A stretch of DNA of 52,125 nucleotides from SIG480 sp045595365 (lineage in GTDB: Bacteria > Bacillota > Clostridia > Oscillospirales > JAAYXM01): NCBI GenBank assembly GCA_045595365.1, contig JAZOAI010000020.1, forward strand, positions 1 to 52,125, given 5' to 3'. The translations under genes were made by a program, and so were the position numbers. Within the stretch, counting starts at the first letter, position 1. The number at the start of each line of letters is the position of its first letter. Positions 32,574-40,890 of this stretch are shown here, one piece after another. The notes beneath the pieces were generated by a model. It was not told where the DNA came from. It worked only from the letters and a program-made list of their open reading frames with translations, and did not search any database.

Positions 32574-33595
32574 TGCGTAAAGTTGCTATTGAAAAAATAG
32601 ATGCTCTGTTTTCTGCCCTCGATATGCCGGTTTACCTCCCTGTAGACGGAAGTGACGGCAAGGCCCGCTTTGAAAAATGGGAGGAAGGAAAGAAGTGGAG
32701 CGAGGCTCTCAATACAGAGAGAAGCGCGAAGGACTTTTTCTTCCCACAGATGGAAAACATTGTTGAGTTCAAAAGGGAAGGGAAGAACATCGAGGTTGTT
32801 GATATACGCGACGAGAAGGAGGACTATGTCATCTTCGGTGTTCGCCCGTGTGATGTAAAGAGCTTTGAAATTCTCGACCGCGTATTCCTCTCAGACCCCG
32901 TCGACTCATTCTACAAGGCGCGCCGCGAGAAGGGCATAGTTGTTTCTGTTGCCTGTGCGCGACCGTCTGAAACCTGCTTTTGCGGAAGCTTTGGCATTGA
33001 TGCGACAGAGCCTTGCGGTGACGTCAGCGCTTGGAGAGAAAAGGATGCGCTTTATCTCAGAAGCAACACCGAAAAAGGCGAAGCTTTTATGGAAAAGATT
33101 TCAGCATTTACCGAAGACTGTGACACGGCCGCAGTAGATGCTCAGAAAGAAAAAACAAAGAAAATCTTAGAAAAGCTCCCTCTTGCAGGGCTTTTGCCCG
33201 ATGCTTTCGGCGGAGGAAAAACAAAGGAATTTTTTGATGCTCCCCAGTGGAAGGAAATGGCAGAGACATGCCTCGGTTGCGGAACCTGCACCTTCGTTTG
33301 CCCGACTTGCCAGTGCTATGATATAAAGGAATTTAACACAGGAAAGGGAGTTGTCCGTTTCCGTTGCTGGGATTCCTGTATGTACTCTGACTTTACCAAG
33401 ATGGCACACGGAAACCCGCGCCTCACTCAGACAGAACGCTTCCGTCAGAGATTTATGCACAAGCTTGTGTATTATCCTGAAAACAACGAAGGTATCTTCG
33501 GTTGTGTAGGCTGCGGAAGATGTCTTTCTAAATGCCCGATATCAATGAATATTGTAAAGGTAATAAAAACGATTGGAGGAAAAGAAAATGACTAA
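32573..33595 (+). CDS. FlxB-like 4Fe-4S dicluster subunit (AsrA-related)
   Basis: A 340-residue protein with the Fer4_22-type architecture shared by anaerobic sulfite reductase subunit A and FlxB. Seen: FGVRPCDVKSFEILD near 88-102, CARPSETCFCGSF near 128-140, and two [4Fe-4S] motifs, CLGCGTCTFVCPTCQC near 229-244 and CVGCGRCLSKCPIS near 310-323. It should relay electrons from FlxA. No sulfite reductase catalytic subunit (siroheme AsrC) is present, so a role in sulfite reduction is unlikely. It overlaps flxA by 8 bases. Confidence 0.83.
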   Translation: MRKVAIEKIDALFSALDMPVYLPVDGSDGKARFEKWEEGKKWSEALNTERSAKDFFFPQMENIVEFKREGKNIEVVDIRDEKEDYVIFGVRPCDVKSFEILDRVFLSDPVDSFYKARREKGIVVSVACARPSETCFCGSFGIDATEPCGDVSAWREKDALYLRSNTEKGEAFMEKISAFTEDCDTAAVDAQKEKTKKILEKLPLAGLLPDAFGGGKTKEFFDAPQWKEMAETCLGCGTCTFVCPTCQCYDIKEFNTGKGVVRFRCWDSCMYSDFTKMAHGNPRLTQTERFRQRFMHKLVYYPENNEGIFGCVGCGRCLSKCPISMNIVKVIKTIGGKEND

Positions 33596-34421
33596 CACAT
33601 CGGATGCTTTGATTCCTGTAATCGGAGTTATTACAGATGTCCGAATTGACACTCCGGACATTAAAACCTTCAGAGTTGTCACTCCTGACGGCGTAAAGCC
33701 GTTTGAACACAGACCCGGCCAGTGTGCGATGCTCTCAATTCCGGGAGTAGGCGAGGCGATGTTCTCAATCACATCCTCACCCACAAACACTGAGTTTATG
33801 GAGTTCTCAATCAAAAAGTGCGGATGCGTCACGGAATGGCTCCACGCCGCAGAGGTTGGCCAGCAGATTACAATCCGCGGCCCATACGGCAATCCGTTCC
33901 CGGTTGACGATGCGTTTGCAGGCGAAAACCTTCTGTTTATCGCCGGCGGTGTCGGCCTTGCTCCGCTCCGTTCCGTTATAAACTATTGCAGACATTACAG
34001 AGATCGTTACGGGAAGATAGACATCGTCTACGGTTCACGAAGCCGCGATGACCTTCTCGATTACAAAGAAATCATCGAGGAATGGTCAAACGACGAAGGC
34101 GTTAACGTTCACCTCACAATCGATAATCCCCAGGAGGGGTGGGACGGCCACGTAGGCTTCGTTCCGAACTACGTCAAAGAGCTTGGCTTTGATACAAACA
34201 AAACAGCAGTTCTTTGCGGCCCCCCGATTATGATTAAGTTCACGCTTGACGGCCTTATGTCCCTCGGTTTTGAGAAGACTCAGATTTACACAACGCTTGA
34301 GCTTCGTATGAAGTGCGGAGTAGGTAAGTGCGGCAGATGTAACGTCGGGTCTAAGTATGTATGTAAAGATGGTCCGGTATTCCGCCTTGATGAGCTTCAA
34401 GAGCTTCCGGATGAGTATTAA
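33588..34421 (+). CDS. flxA: FlxA-like NAD(H)/FAD oxidoreductase subunit
   Basis: A 277-residue ferredoxin-NADP reductase-fold protein related to PyrK and AsrB. Seen: an N-terminal FAD domain with HRPGQCAMLSIPG near 42-54 and FSITSSPTN near 60-68, the NAD(H) domain starting GGVGLAPLRSVINY near 120-133, CGPPIMIKF near 206-214, and a C-terminal [2Fe-2S] motif CGVGKCGRCNVGSKYVCKDG near 242-261. It takes electrons from NADH into the complex. The start at 33588 has GGAGGA eight bases upstream; an in-frame TTG at 33573 lies over that site. frdB follows after 12 bases. Confidence 0.87.
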   Translation: MTNTSDALIPVIGVITDVRIDTPDIKTFRVVTPDGVKPFEHRPGQCAMLSIPGVGEAMFSITSSPTNTEFMEFSIKKCGCVTEWLHAAEVGQQITIRGPYGNPFPVDDAFAGENLLFIAGGVGLAPLRSVINYCRHYRDRYGKIDIVYGSRSRDDLLDYKEIIEEWSNDEGVNVHLTIDNPQEGWDGHVGFVPNYVKELGFDTNKTAVLCGPPIMIKFTLDGLMSLGFEKTQIYTTLELRMKCGVGKCGRCNVGSKYVCKDGPVFRLDELQELPDEY

Positions 34422-34433
34422 AGGAGTGTTATT

Positions 34434-35108
34434 ATGGAGAAAACGGTAAATATTTTTCTGTTCGGAAAAAAATATGAAGTTCCGGAAAACCTCACAATAA
34501 TGAGAGCTATGGAGCATGCGGGCTATCAGCTCGTTCGCGGTTGCGGATGCCGTAACGGTTTCTGTGGCGCGTGCGCAACAATCTACCGCATCAAGGGTGA
34601 CCCCGAGCTTCACGCATGCCTCGCTTGCCAGACAAAGGTTGAAGACAATATGTATATAGCAACCCTTCCGTTCTTCCCGCTTGTCAAGCAGGTATACGAT
34701 ATCGAAAAAATCCAGACAAACGAAGCTGTTATGATGCAGCTCTATCCTGAGATTTACGCTTGCATCGGCTGTAACGCATGCACAAAGGCGTGTACTCAGG
34801 AACTCAACGTTATGCAGTACATCGCATACGCACAGCGCGGCGACTTTGAAAAGTGCGCTGAGGAATCCTTTGACTGCGTAATGTGCGGCGTCTGCTCATC
34901 GCGTTGCCCGGCAGGTATCTCTCACCCGCAGGTTGCTATGCTTGCTCGCCGAATCAACGGTAAGTACCTCGCTCCCGGATGCGGTCACCTCGACGAGAGA
35001 GTCCAGGAGATCAAGGACGGCACATTTAAGGAGCTCATCGAGGCTCTTATGCAGAAGCCTATTGATGAGATGAAAGAGCTTTATAACAATCGCGAGATTG
35101 AGAAATAA
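34434..35108 (+). CDS. frdB: FrdB/SdhB-like iron-sulfur subunit
   Basis: A 224-residue protein with an N-terminal plant-type [2Fe-2S] domain (CGCRNGFCGAC near 37-47, then CLACQ near 63-67) and a C-terminal alpha-helical ferredoxin domain with CIGCNACTKACTQ near 109-121 and CVMCGVCSSRCPAG near 146-159. This is the fumarate reductase/succinate dehydrogenase B plan, but without the CCG extension of methanogen TfrB; the separate HdrB in the operon could supply that. No membrane anchor subunit (FrdC/D or SdhC) is encoded, so the enzyme should be soluble. GGAGTG precedes the ATG. Confidence 0.85.
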   Translation: MEKTVNIFLFGKKYEVPENLTIMRAMEHAGYQLVRGCGCRNGFCGACATIYRIKGDPELHACLACQTKVEDNMYIATLPFFPLVKQVYDIEKIQTNEAVMMQLYPEIYACIGCNACTKACTQELNVMQYIAYAQRGDFEKCAEESFDCVMCGVCSSRCPAGISHPQVAMLARRINGKYLAPGCGHLDERVQEIKDGTFKELIEALMQKPIDEMKELYNNREIEK

Positions 35109-35121
35109 GGAGGAAAAAAGA

Positions 35122-36726
35122 ATGTATTCTGAAAATTTCCAGAAATCAATCGCGGCGGTTGAAGCGGCTCGCGAAAAGAACATCGCGCTTGAACCCGAGC
35201 GTATGACAGCAAAGCAGAAGGAAGACCTTCTCGCTACATATCATCCTGACTATCGCAAGGATCAGTTTGTTGAGCTTACAGTTGGTCCGAACAAGGGCGA
35301 AAAAGTCCCGACCGAGCTTGCTGAGATGCTCCAGGCACACTCCCGCCTTGCAGATGCAAAGATTGATCTTTCAAACCCCGACTACGATGTTGACGTTCTC
35401 GTCATCGGTGGTGGCGGTGCAGGCTCTTCTGCGGCTATTGAGGCACATGAGGCCGGCGCAAACGTTATGATAGTTACAAAGCTCCGCATCGGTGATGCTA
35501 ATACAATGATGGCAGAAGGCGGAATCCAGGCTGCGGACAAGCCGAACGATTCTCCGGCTATCCATTTTGTCGATGCTTTCGGCGGCGGTCACTTCGCTGC
35601 AAAGCGCGAGCTTCTCGAGAAGCTCGTCTGCGATGCTCCTGAAGCTATCCAGTGGCTTTCAAACCTCGGTGTAGAGTTTGACAAGACAGAAGACGGCACG
35701 ATGGTTACAACTCACGGCGGCGGTACATCCCGCAAGCGTATGCACGCTGCGAAGGACTATTCCGGTGCTGAGATTATGAGAACTCTCCGTGATGAAGTTT
35801 TCAACCGCGGGATTCCGGTTGTCGACTTCACATCTGCAATCGAGCTCATCCTTGATGAGAACGGCAACGCAGCAGGCGCAGTTCTTATGAATATGGAAAC
35901 AAAGGACATCCTTGTTGCAAGAGCGAAAACCGTTATCATCGCGACCGGCGGTGCTGGCAGAATGCACTACCAGGGCTTCCCGACATCAAACCACTACGGT
36001 GCAACGGCTGACGGCCTTGTCCTCGGTTACCGTGTCGGTGCAAAGCTTCTCTATGCTGAAACTCTCCAGTATCACCCGACGGGTGCAGCTTTCCCGGAGC
36101 AGATTTTCGGCGCTCTCGTTACAGAGAAGGTTCGTTCTCTCGGTGCAAAGCTTGTCAACGCAAATGGCGAAGTATTTATGCATCCGCTTGAGACTCGTGA
36201 CGTTGCAGCAGCTTCAATTATCCGCGAATGTGATGACCGCGGAAACGGCGTAAGCACAGGCAGCGGCCTTGCAGTCTGGCTTGATACTCCGATGATTGAA
36301 AAAATCGGCGGAGAGGGAACAATCGAAGCTCGCATCCCGGCTATGATGCGTATGTTCGGAAAATACGGCATTGATATCCGCAAGGAACCGATTCTTGTTT
36401 ACCCGACACTTCACTATCAGAACGGAGGCCTCGACATCACTCCGGATTGTATGACGACAAATGTCAAGAATCTCTTTGTTGCAGGTGAGGCAGTTGGCGG
36501 AATCCATGGAAGAAACCGCCTTATGGGAAACTCTCTCCTTGACATCATCGTATTCGGAAGAAGCGCAGGTAAGAGCGCTGCGGCGACTGCGAAAGGTGTA
36601 AAGGTAGGTAAGCTTACACTTTCTCACGTAGAGAAATTTGAAAAAGAACTCGCAGCTTCAGGTGTTGTGACAGAGGCAGTTTCTCCGAAGCTCCTCCCGA
36701 ATTACACAAAGCAGGCAAACATCTAA
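35122..36726 (+). CDS. frdA: FrdA-like fumarate reductase flavoprotein
   Basis: A 534-residue flavoprotein of the FrdA/SdhA/NadB family. Seen: FAD-binding VIGGGGAGSSAAIEA near 94-108, GEAVGGIHGRNRLMGNS near 455-471. Compared with E. coli FrdA, the substrate residues are all present: H in QYHPTG, T-E and R in LVTEKVRS, R in ETRDV (proton donor), H in LHYQNGG and R in GRNRLMGNS. The histidine that binds FAD covalently (RSHT in E. coli) is asparagine (DANT), so FAD is bound non-covalently, as in NadB and soluble Tfr/Frd enzymes. L-aspartate oxidase is an alternative, but NadA and NadC genes are absent and an FrdB partner is adjacent. AGGAGG precedes the ATG at 35122. Confidence 0.87.
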   Translation: MYSENFQKSIAAVEAAREKNIALEPERMTAKQKEDLLATYHPDYRKDQFVELTVGPNKGEKVPTELAEMLQAHSRLADAKIDLSNPDYDVDVLVIGGGGAGSSAAIEAHEAGANVMIVTKLRIGDANTMMAEGGIQAADKPNDSPAIHFVDAFGGGHFAAKRELLEKLVCDAPEAIQWLSNLGVEFDKTEDGTMVTTHGGGTSRKRMHAAKDYSGAEIMRTLRDEVFNRGIPVVDFTSAIELILDENGNAAGAVLMNMETKDILVARAKTVIIATGGAGRMHYQGFPTSNHYGATADGLVLGYRVGAKLLYAETLQYHPTGAAFPEQIFGALVTEKVRSLGAKLVNANGEVFMHPLETRDVAAASIIRECDDRGNGVSTGSGLAVWLDTPMIEKIGGEGTIEARIPAMMRMFGKYGIDIRKEPILVYPTLHYQNGGLDITPDCMTTNVKNLFVAGEAVGGIHGRNRLMGNSLLDIIVFGRSAGKSAAATAKGVKVGKLTLSHVEKFEKELAASGVVTEAVSPKLLPNYTKQANI

Positions 36727-36739
36727 GGGGGACTTAAAA

Positions 36740-38110
36740 GTGAATAACAGAAAAAGCCTCAAAGGGCTTTGGACTTTGCTTGCAATCGTAATCGTTGCAG
36801 CAATTGCAGTATGGTGCATCTTAAATGCAATGGCACCCGATATGGGCGTTGCAAAGGTGTTTAAGTTTTCAACAGTTACCGCGCTTCTTATGGGAATCTT
36901 CATCGTAACTGCGCTTGGATACCTCCTCGGCGGAATCTCTGTCAAGGGCGTTTCCCTCGGTACGGCAGGAGTTTTCCTTGTAGCTATCCTCTTCGGATAT
37001 CTCTCGACCCTTGGCGGTCTTGAAAACATCCCTGTTCTCAAAGCCTTCTTTATTAAAGACGGGAGCGCAACTCTCAATGTCTGGTACTCCAAGGTTGTCC
37101 AGAACGTCGGCCTTGTTCTCTTTGTTTCCTCTGTTGGCTTTATCGCAGGCCCCGGATTCTTCAAGAATCTCAAGAAGAACGCAAAGTCATACATCCTCAT
37201 CGGCGCACTCATCATTCTGGCGGGTTCGGCTTGTGCAGTAGCGTTTGCTCTCGTTCCGGGAATCGGACCTGAGTTCTCAGTCGGCGTCCTTTCCGGTGCG
37301 CTTACAACGACTCCGGGCTTCTCTGCAGGTATCGAAGCTGCAGAAGCTCTTGGCCATCCGACTGACATTATCACTCTTGGCCATGCTATCGCATATCCGT
37401 TTGGTGTTATCGGTGTTGTTCTCTTTGTTCAGCTTATGCCGAAGTTCCTCAAAACTGATATGAACAAGGAGAGAGAACTCCTCAAGTTGGATGCAGAGGC
37501 TGTCAACGAAGAGAAGAAAGGTCTTTTTGAGCTCGAACCGCTCGGAATCGCTCCGTTTGCCATCGCGGTTGTTCTTGGCCTTATTCTCGGTTCAATCACA
37601 ATTCCGCTTTCTGCAAAGGGATATGCAGGCCCCTGCTTCTCTCTCGGAACAACAGGCGGTTCACTTATTATGGCGCTTATCCTTGGCCACTTCGGCCGCA
37701 TCGGCAAGTTCTCACTCAAGGTTCCTGAATTTACTGCAAAGGTATTTCGTGAGTTCGGCCTCGTGCTCTTCCTCATCGGTGCAGGTATCTCGGGCGGTGT
37801 TTCGCTTGTCAGCGAAATCGGAAAATCTGAGCTTGGTGCAGCCATTGTCGCTTACGGTTTCGTAGGTGGTGCGGTTATGACGATTGTCCCGATGATTGTA
37901 GGCTTCATCTTTGCAAAGTATGTACTCAAGATAAGCCTTCTCAATGCTCTCGGTTCAATCACCGGCGGTATGACATCAACCCCCGCACTCGGAACGCTCA
38001 TCAACACGGCAGAAACGGAAGATGTTGCAGCTGCATACGCTTCAACATATCCGATTGCCCTTGTCCTGATTGTTCTTGCATCCCAGCTCATCATTACTTT
38101 GATGGCATAA
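36740..38110 (+). CDS. AspT-family (AAEx) transporter, possible succinate or dicarboxylate carrier
   Basis: A 456-residue polytopic membrane protein made of two homologous halves of about five or six helices. Each half ends in the family motif: GALTTTPGFSAGIEAAE near 189-205 and GSITGGMTSTPALGTL near 406-421. Known relatives are the aspartate:alanine exchanger AspT and the Corynebacterium succinate exporter SucE. The usual pair of central TrkA-C (RCK) domains is missing; only a short acidic linker (about 235-260) separates the halves. It is the last gene of the hdr-flx-frd operon, 13 bases after frdA, which suggests export of succinate or exchange of dicarboxylates. Start is GTG with AAGGGGGA upstream. 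Confidence 0.8.
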   Translation: MNNRKSLKGLWTLLAIVIVAAIAVWCILNAMAPDMGVAKVFKFSTVTALLMGIFIVTALGYLLGGISVKGVSLGTAGVFLVAILFGYLSTLGGLENIPVLKAFFIKDGSATLNVWYSKVVQNVGLVLFVSSVGFIAGPGFFKNLKKNAKSYILIGALIILAGSACAVAFALVPGIGPEFSVGVLSGALTTTPGFSAGIEAAEALGHPTDIITLGHAIAYPFGVIGVVLFVQLMPKFLKTDMNKERELLKLDAEAVNEEKKGLFELEPLGIAPFAIAVVLGLILGSITIPLSAKGYAGPCFSLGTTGGSLIMALILGHFGRIGKFSLKVPEFTAKVFREFGLVLFLIGAGISGGVSLVSEIGKSELGAAIVAYGFVGGAVMTIVPMIVGFIFAKYVLKISLLNALGSITGGMTSTPALGTLINTAETEDVAAAYASTYPIALVLIVLASQLIITLMA

Positions 38111-38123
38111 AGTTTTGAAACCG

Positions 38124-38155
38124 AAATCCCCATGCGAAATTCGCATGGGGATTTT
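38124..38155 (+). terminator. Rho-independent terminator of the hdr-flx-frd operon
   Basis: AAATCCCCATGCGA (38124-38137) pairs perfectly with TCGCATGGGGATTT (38141-38154) with a three-base loop; only a short T-run follows. Confidence 0.8.
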
Positions 38156-38211
38156 AGTAATCCGGATTTTTGGTAATAATAAGAATAAACTAATTGCAAA
38201 GGGTGAGTGAT

Positions 38212-39378
38212 ATGAACGACTTTATTTATGACATACCCACAAAGGTGTATTTCGGGAAGGACCAGCTTAAATCTCTCGGAGAAGAGCTTTCAAAATACGG
38301 CAACCGCGTTCTTCTCACATACGGCGGCGGCTCCATAAAAAAGAGCGGGCTTTATGATGAAGTAGTTTCAGAAATAAAAAAGGCAGGCCTTTCGCTTTTT
38401 GAAATCTCTGGAATCGAGCCAAACCCAAGAATAGACTCTGTCCGCGCGGGTGCCGAGCTTTGCAAAAAGGAGAAGATAGACGTAATCCTCGCTGTCGGCG
38501 GCGGCTCCACCATTGACGCGTCAAAGTATATGGCGGCGGGCGCGTGTGTGGACTTTGACCCATGGGAGTTTTTCTCCAAGTGGGCGCCGATAGAAAGGGC
38601 GCTTCCTGTTGTAACTGTCCTCACGCTTTCTGCAACAGGGTCTGAAATGAATGCCGGAGGAGTTATATCAAACCCGGAAACCTGCGACAAAATAGGCAGA
38701 ATTTCGCGCCCGCTTCTGCCGAAGGCATCGTTTCTGAATCCTGAACTCACGTATACGGTTTCACCGTATCAGACCGCCTGCGGTGCAGTGGATACAATAA
38801 GCCATATTATAGAAGTGTATTTCAACCCCGGAGAGAGTATGTTTATGCTTGATCGCTTTATGGAGGGTATGATTAAGTCAGTCATAAAATATGCGCCGAT
38901 TGCGATGCGTGAGCCTGATAACTTTGAGGCCCGCGCAAACCTTATGTGGGCATCTTCATGGGCGATAAACGGCTTTTGCGGAAGCCAGCAACAGGTAGAG
39001 TGGAGCTGTCATCCAATGGAACACGAGCTTTCTGCCTTCTATGATATAACCCATGGGCTCGGCCTTGCAATTCTTACCCCGCGCTGGCTTGAGTATTGCC
39101 TTGATGAAAACAGTGTTTCGCGGTATGTGGATTTTGGCATCAATGTTTTTGATATTGATAAGATGCTCCCGAAAATGGAAATTGCAAAGCGTGCAATAGA
39201 AATGCTTTCAGAGTTTTTCTTCAAAACTCTCGGGCTCAAATCAAGACTTTCGGAGCTTGGGATAGGGCGCGAAAACTTTGACATAATGGCGAAAAAGGCT
39301 TGTGAGGGAAGTGTTCTTGAAGGGTTTTCTCCGCTTTCAAAGGACGATATTAAAAAGATATTTGAAATGTGTCTTTAA
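38212..39378 (+). CDS. Iron-containing alcohol dehydrogenase (butanol dehydrogenase type)
   Basis: A 388-residue group III alcohol dehydrogenase, using NAD(P)H to interconvert alcohols and aldehydes. Seen: KVYFGKDQL near 10-18, cofactor loop VGGGSTIDASKYMA near 95-108, TLSATGSEMN near 138-147, metal ligands in AVDTISHIIEVYF near 192-204 and WSCHPMEHELSAFYDITHGLGLA near 264-286. It is closest in style to BdhA/YqdH. The start at 38212 has GGGTGAG upstream; an earlier in-frame TTG at 38194 lacks one. In Desulfovibrio an iron alcohol dehydrogenase lies next to flx-hdr and supplies NADH to it; the same neighbourhood occurs here. Confidence 0.9.
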   Translation: MNDFIYDIPTKVYFGKDQLKSLGEELSKYGNRVLLTYGGGSIKKSGLYDEVVSEIKKAGLSLFEISGIEPNPRIDSVRAGAELCKKEKIDVILAVGGGSTIDASKYMAAGACVDFDPWEFFSKWAPIERALPVVTVLTLSATGSEMNAGGVISNPETCDKIGRISRPLLPKASFLNPELTYTVSPYQTACGAVDTISHIIEVYFNPGESMFMLDRFMEGMIKSVIKYAPIAMREPDNFEARANLMWASSWAINGFCGSQQQVEWSCHPMEHELSAFYDITHGLGLAILTPRWLEYCLDENSVSRYVDFGINVFDIDKMLPKMEIAKRAIEMLSEFFFKTLGLKSRLSELGIGRENFDIMAKKACEGSVLEGFSPLSKDDIKKIFEMCL

Positions 39379-39448
39379 AGAGAAAAACGACCGCGCCCTG
39401 CGGCCGTGTTCTGCTTATTCTTTACTAAAACTTAACCGCGAAAAATTC

Positions 39449-39487
39449 GGTAAATATGTTGATATTTACCAAATTTTGTGGTACAAT
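39449..39487 (+). promoter_or_regulatory. Promoter of the ATP synthase operon with overlapping inverted repeat
   Basis: TTGATA (39459-39464), 17-bp spacer, TACAAT (39482-39487). The perfect inverted repeat GGTAAATAT-GTTG-ATATTTACC (39449-39470) covers the -35 box and could be an operator. A weak GC-rich hairpin at 39388-39406 after the dehydrogenase stop may end the previous transcript. Confidence 0.6.
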
Positions 39488-39555
39488 AATTCGGAACGCA
39501 ATGTCGTAAATTTTCTGAAGTTTTGAAAGTTAACTTCTAATCTGGAGTGAACTCT

Positions 39556-39939
39556 ATGCAGGTTGATAACGTAGTAAAAAAAGAAACTGAATATATTGCT
39601 GCAGTTACTGCGGTTTTATTTGTCCTTATGCAGGCGGTTTTCCTTGTGCTGAGGATGTGGGACTGGTCAGTTCTCGCAGGCGGGTTCTTTGGAGCATTTT
39701 TTGCCGTTCTGAACTTTTTTCTCATAGGTATAACCGTTCAGAAAGCTGTCAAAAAATCAGAAGACGATGCAAAAAAGACTATGAAGGTTTCGCAGATGTA
39801 TCGTAACCTTATGATCCTCGTTGTGGCTTTGCTCGGTGTGTTCTTACCGTGCTTTAATATGTGGGCGGTTATAATCCCTCTTCTGTTCCCGCGCATAGCC
39901 ATAGCTTTCCGCCCAATGATGGACAAGAAGCAAAAATGA
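39556..39939 (+). CDS. atpI: ATP synthase accessory protein I (AtpI)
   Basis: A 127-residue protein with four hydrophobic segments (about residues 12-30, 35-60, 85-100 and 103-118). Position directly before atpB identifies it as the operon's AtpI/UncI-type protein, which helps assemble the c-ring and may move Mg2+ or Ca2+. The sequence itself is poorly conserved. The start at 39556 follows TGGAG; an in-frame GTG at 39547 overlaps that site. Confidence 0.75.
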   Translation: MQVDNVVKKETEYIAAVTAVLFVLMQAVFLVLRMWDWSVLAGGFFGAFFAVLNFFLIGITVQKAVKKSEDDAKKTMKVSQMYRNLMILVVALLGVFLPCFNMWAVIIPLLFPRIAIAFRPMMDKKQK

Positions 39940-39972
39940 TTCGGAGTAAACGAAGAAAGAGGTGAATTTTAT

Positions 39973-40869
39973 ATGCAGAAAAAACGCGGCAGGTTTCTTG
40001 CCGCAGATATAATTTATATTCTTATGATGGTTCTGCCAATTCTTGCAGGAATTGTCATAAAAGTCCTCACAAAGCCCGCAAGTGAAGGCATCAGCATCAC
40101 CGGCGCTCAGATTTTATTTGAGATTCCGATGCCGATTCAGAACTTTCTGATCACTGAAGCTCAGATAAATTCGTGGCTTGTTATCATCTCGGTTTTTGGT
40201 CTGTGCCTGTTCTTGACTCACGGGCTCAGAACAAGAGATGTAAGCACAAGACAGCACGCAGCCGAGTGGATAATCGAGAAAGTAGATGCCTTGGTCAAGG
40301 ACAGTATGGGAACGTACTTTATGGGTTTTTCTGCATTTATAGCAGCAATCCTCGCACTTTCCGCTTTCTCAAGCCTGCTTGCATTGTTCGGCTTATACCC
40401 CCCGACCTCAGACCTCAATGTAGTCGCGGGGTGGGCGGTTTTGGTCTTCGTTTTGATTACGTACTATAAGTTCAAGTGCGGCCCCATTCAATACATCAAG
40501 GGTCTTGCAGAACCGGCTGCGCTCTTGCCGCTTAACATCATAAGCGAAGTGGCAACGCCGATTTCAATGGCTTTCCGTCACTACGGAAACGTTCTTTCAG
40601 GCTCGGTAATATCAGTTTTGATTGCGTATGCTTTGCAATCACTTTCAAGTCTTGTCCTCGGCTGGCTTCCGGGTGTCCTTGGAAGCTTCCCTCTGTTCCG
40701 GATAGGGCTTCCTGCAGTGCTTTCGATTTATTTTGACGTGTTCAGCGGATGTCTGCAGGCATACATTTTTGCAATGCTCACAATGATGTACGTTTCGGGC
40801 GGCTTCCCCGAAGAAATATATTTTAAACGCCTTGAAGCAAAAAAGAATAAAAAGAAAATAAAAATATAA
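39973..40869 (+). CDS. atpB: F-type ATP synthase subunit a
   Basis: A 298-residue membrane stator subunit forming the ion half-channels beside the c-ring. Seen: five to six hydrophobic segments and the essential arginine in ATPISMAFRHYGNVLSGSV near 195-213 (E. coli Arg210 region), followed by the long amphipathic helix. AAGAGGTG precedes the ATG. Slightly longer than E. coli subunit a (271), with a basic C-terminal tail. It lies between atpI and atpE, the normal order. Confidence 0.93.
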   Translation: MQKKRGRFLAADIIYILMMVLPILAGIVIKVLTKPASEGISITGAQILFEIPMPIQNFLITEAQINSWLVIISVFGLCLFLTHGLRTRDVSTRQHAAEWIIEKVDALVKDSMGTYFMGFSAFIAAILALSAFSSLLALFGLYPPTSDLNVVAGWAVLVFVLITYYKFKCGPIQYIKGLAEPAALLPLNIISEVATPISMAFRHYGNVLSGSVISVLIAYALQSLSSLVLGWLPGVLGSFPLFRIGLPAVLSIYFDVFSGCLQAYIFAMLTMMYVSGGFPEEIYFKRLEAKKNKKKIKI

Positions 40870-40890
40870 ATAAAACGGAGGTAAATTATT

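Noticed and set aside
27992..34421. Hydrogenase- or sulfite reductase-linked Hdr complex
   Set aside because: No MvhA/G hydrogenase or AsrC siroheme subunit is encoded; the AsrA/AsrB-like genes fit FlxB/FlxA better in this order.
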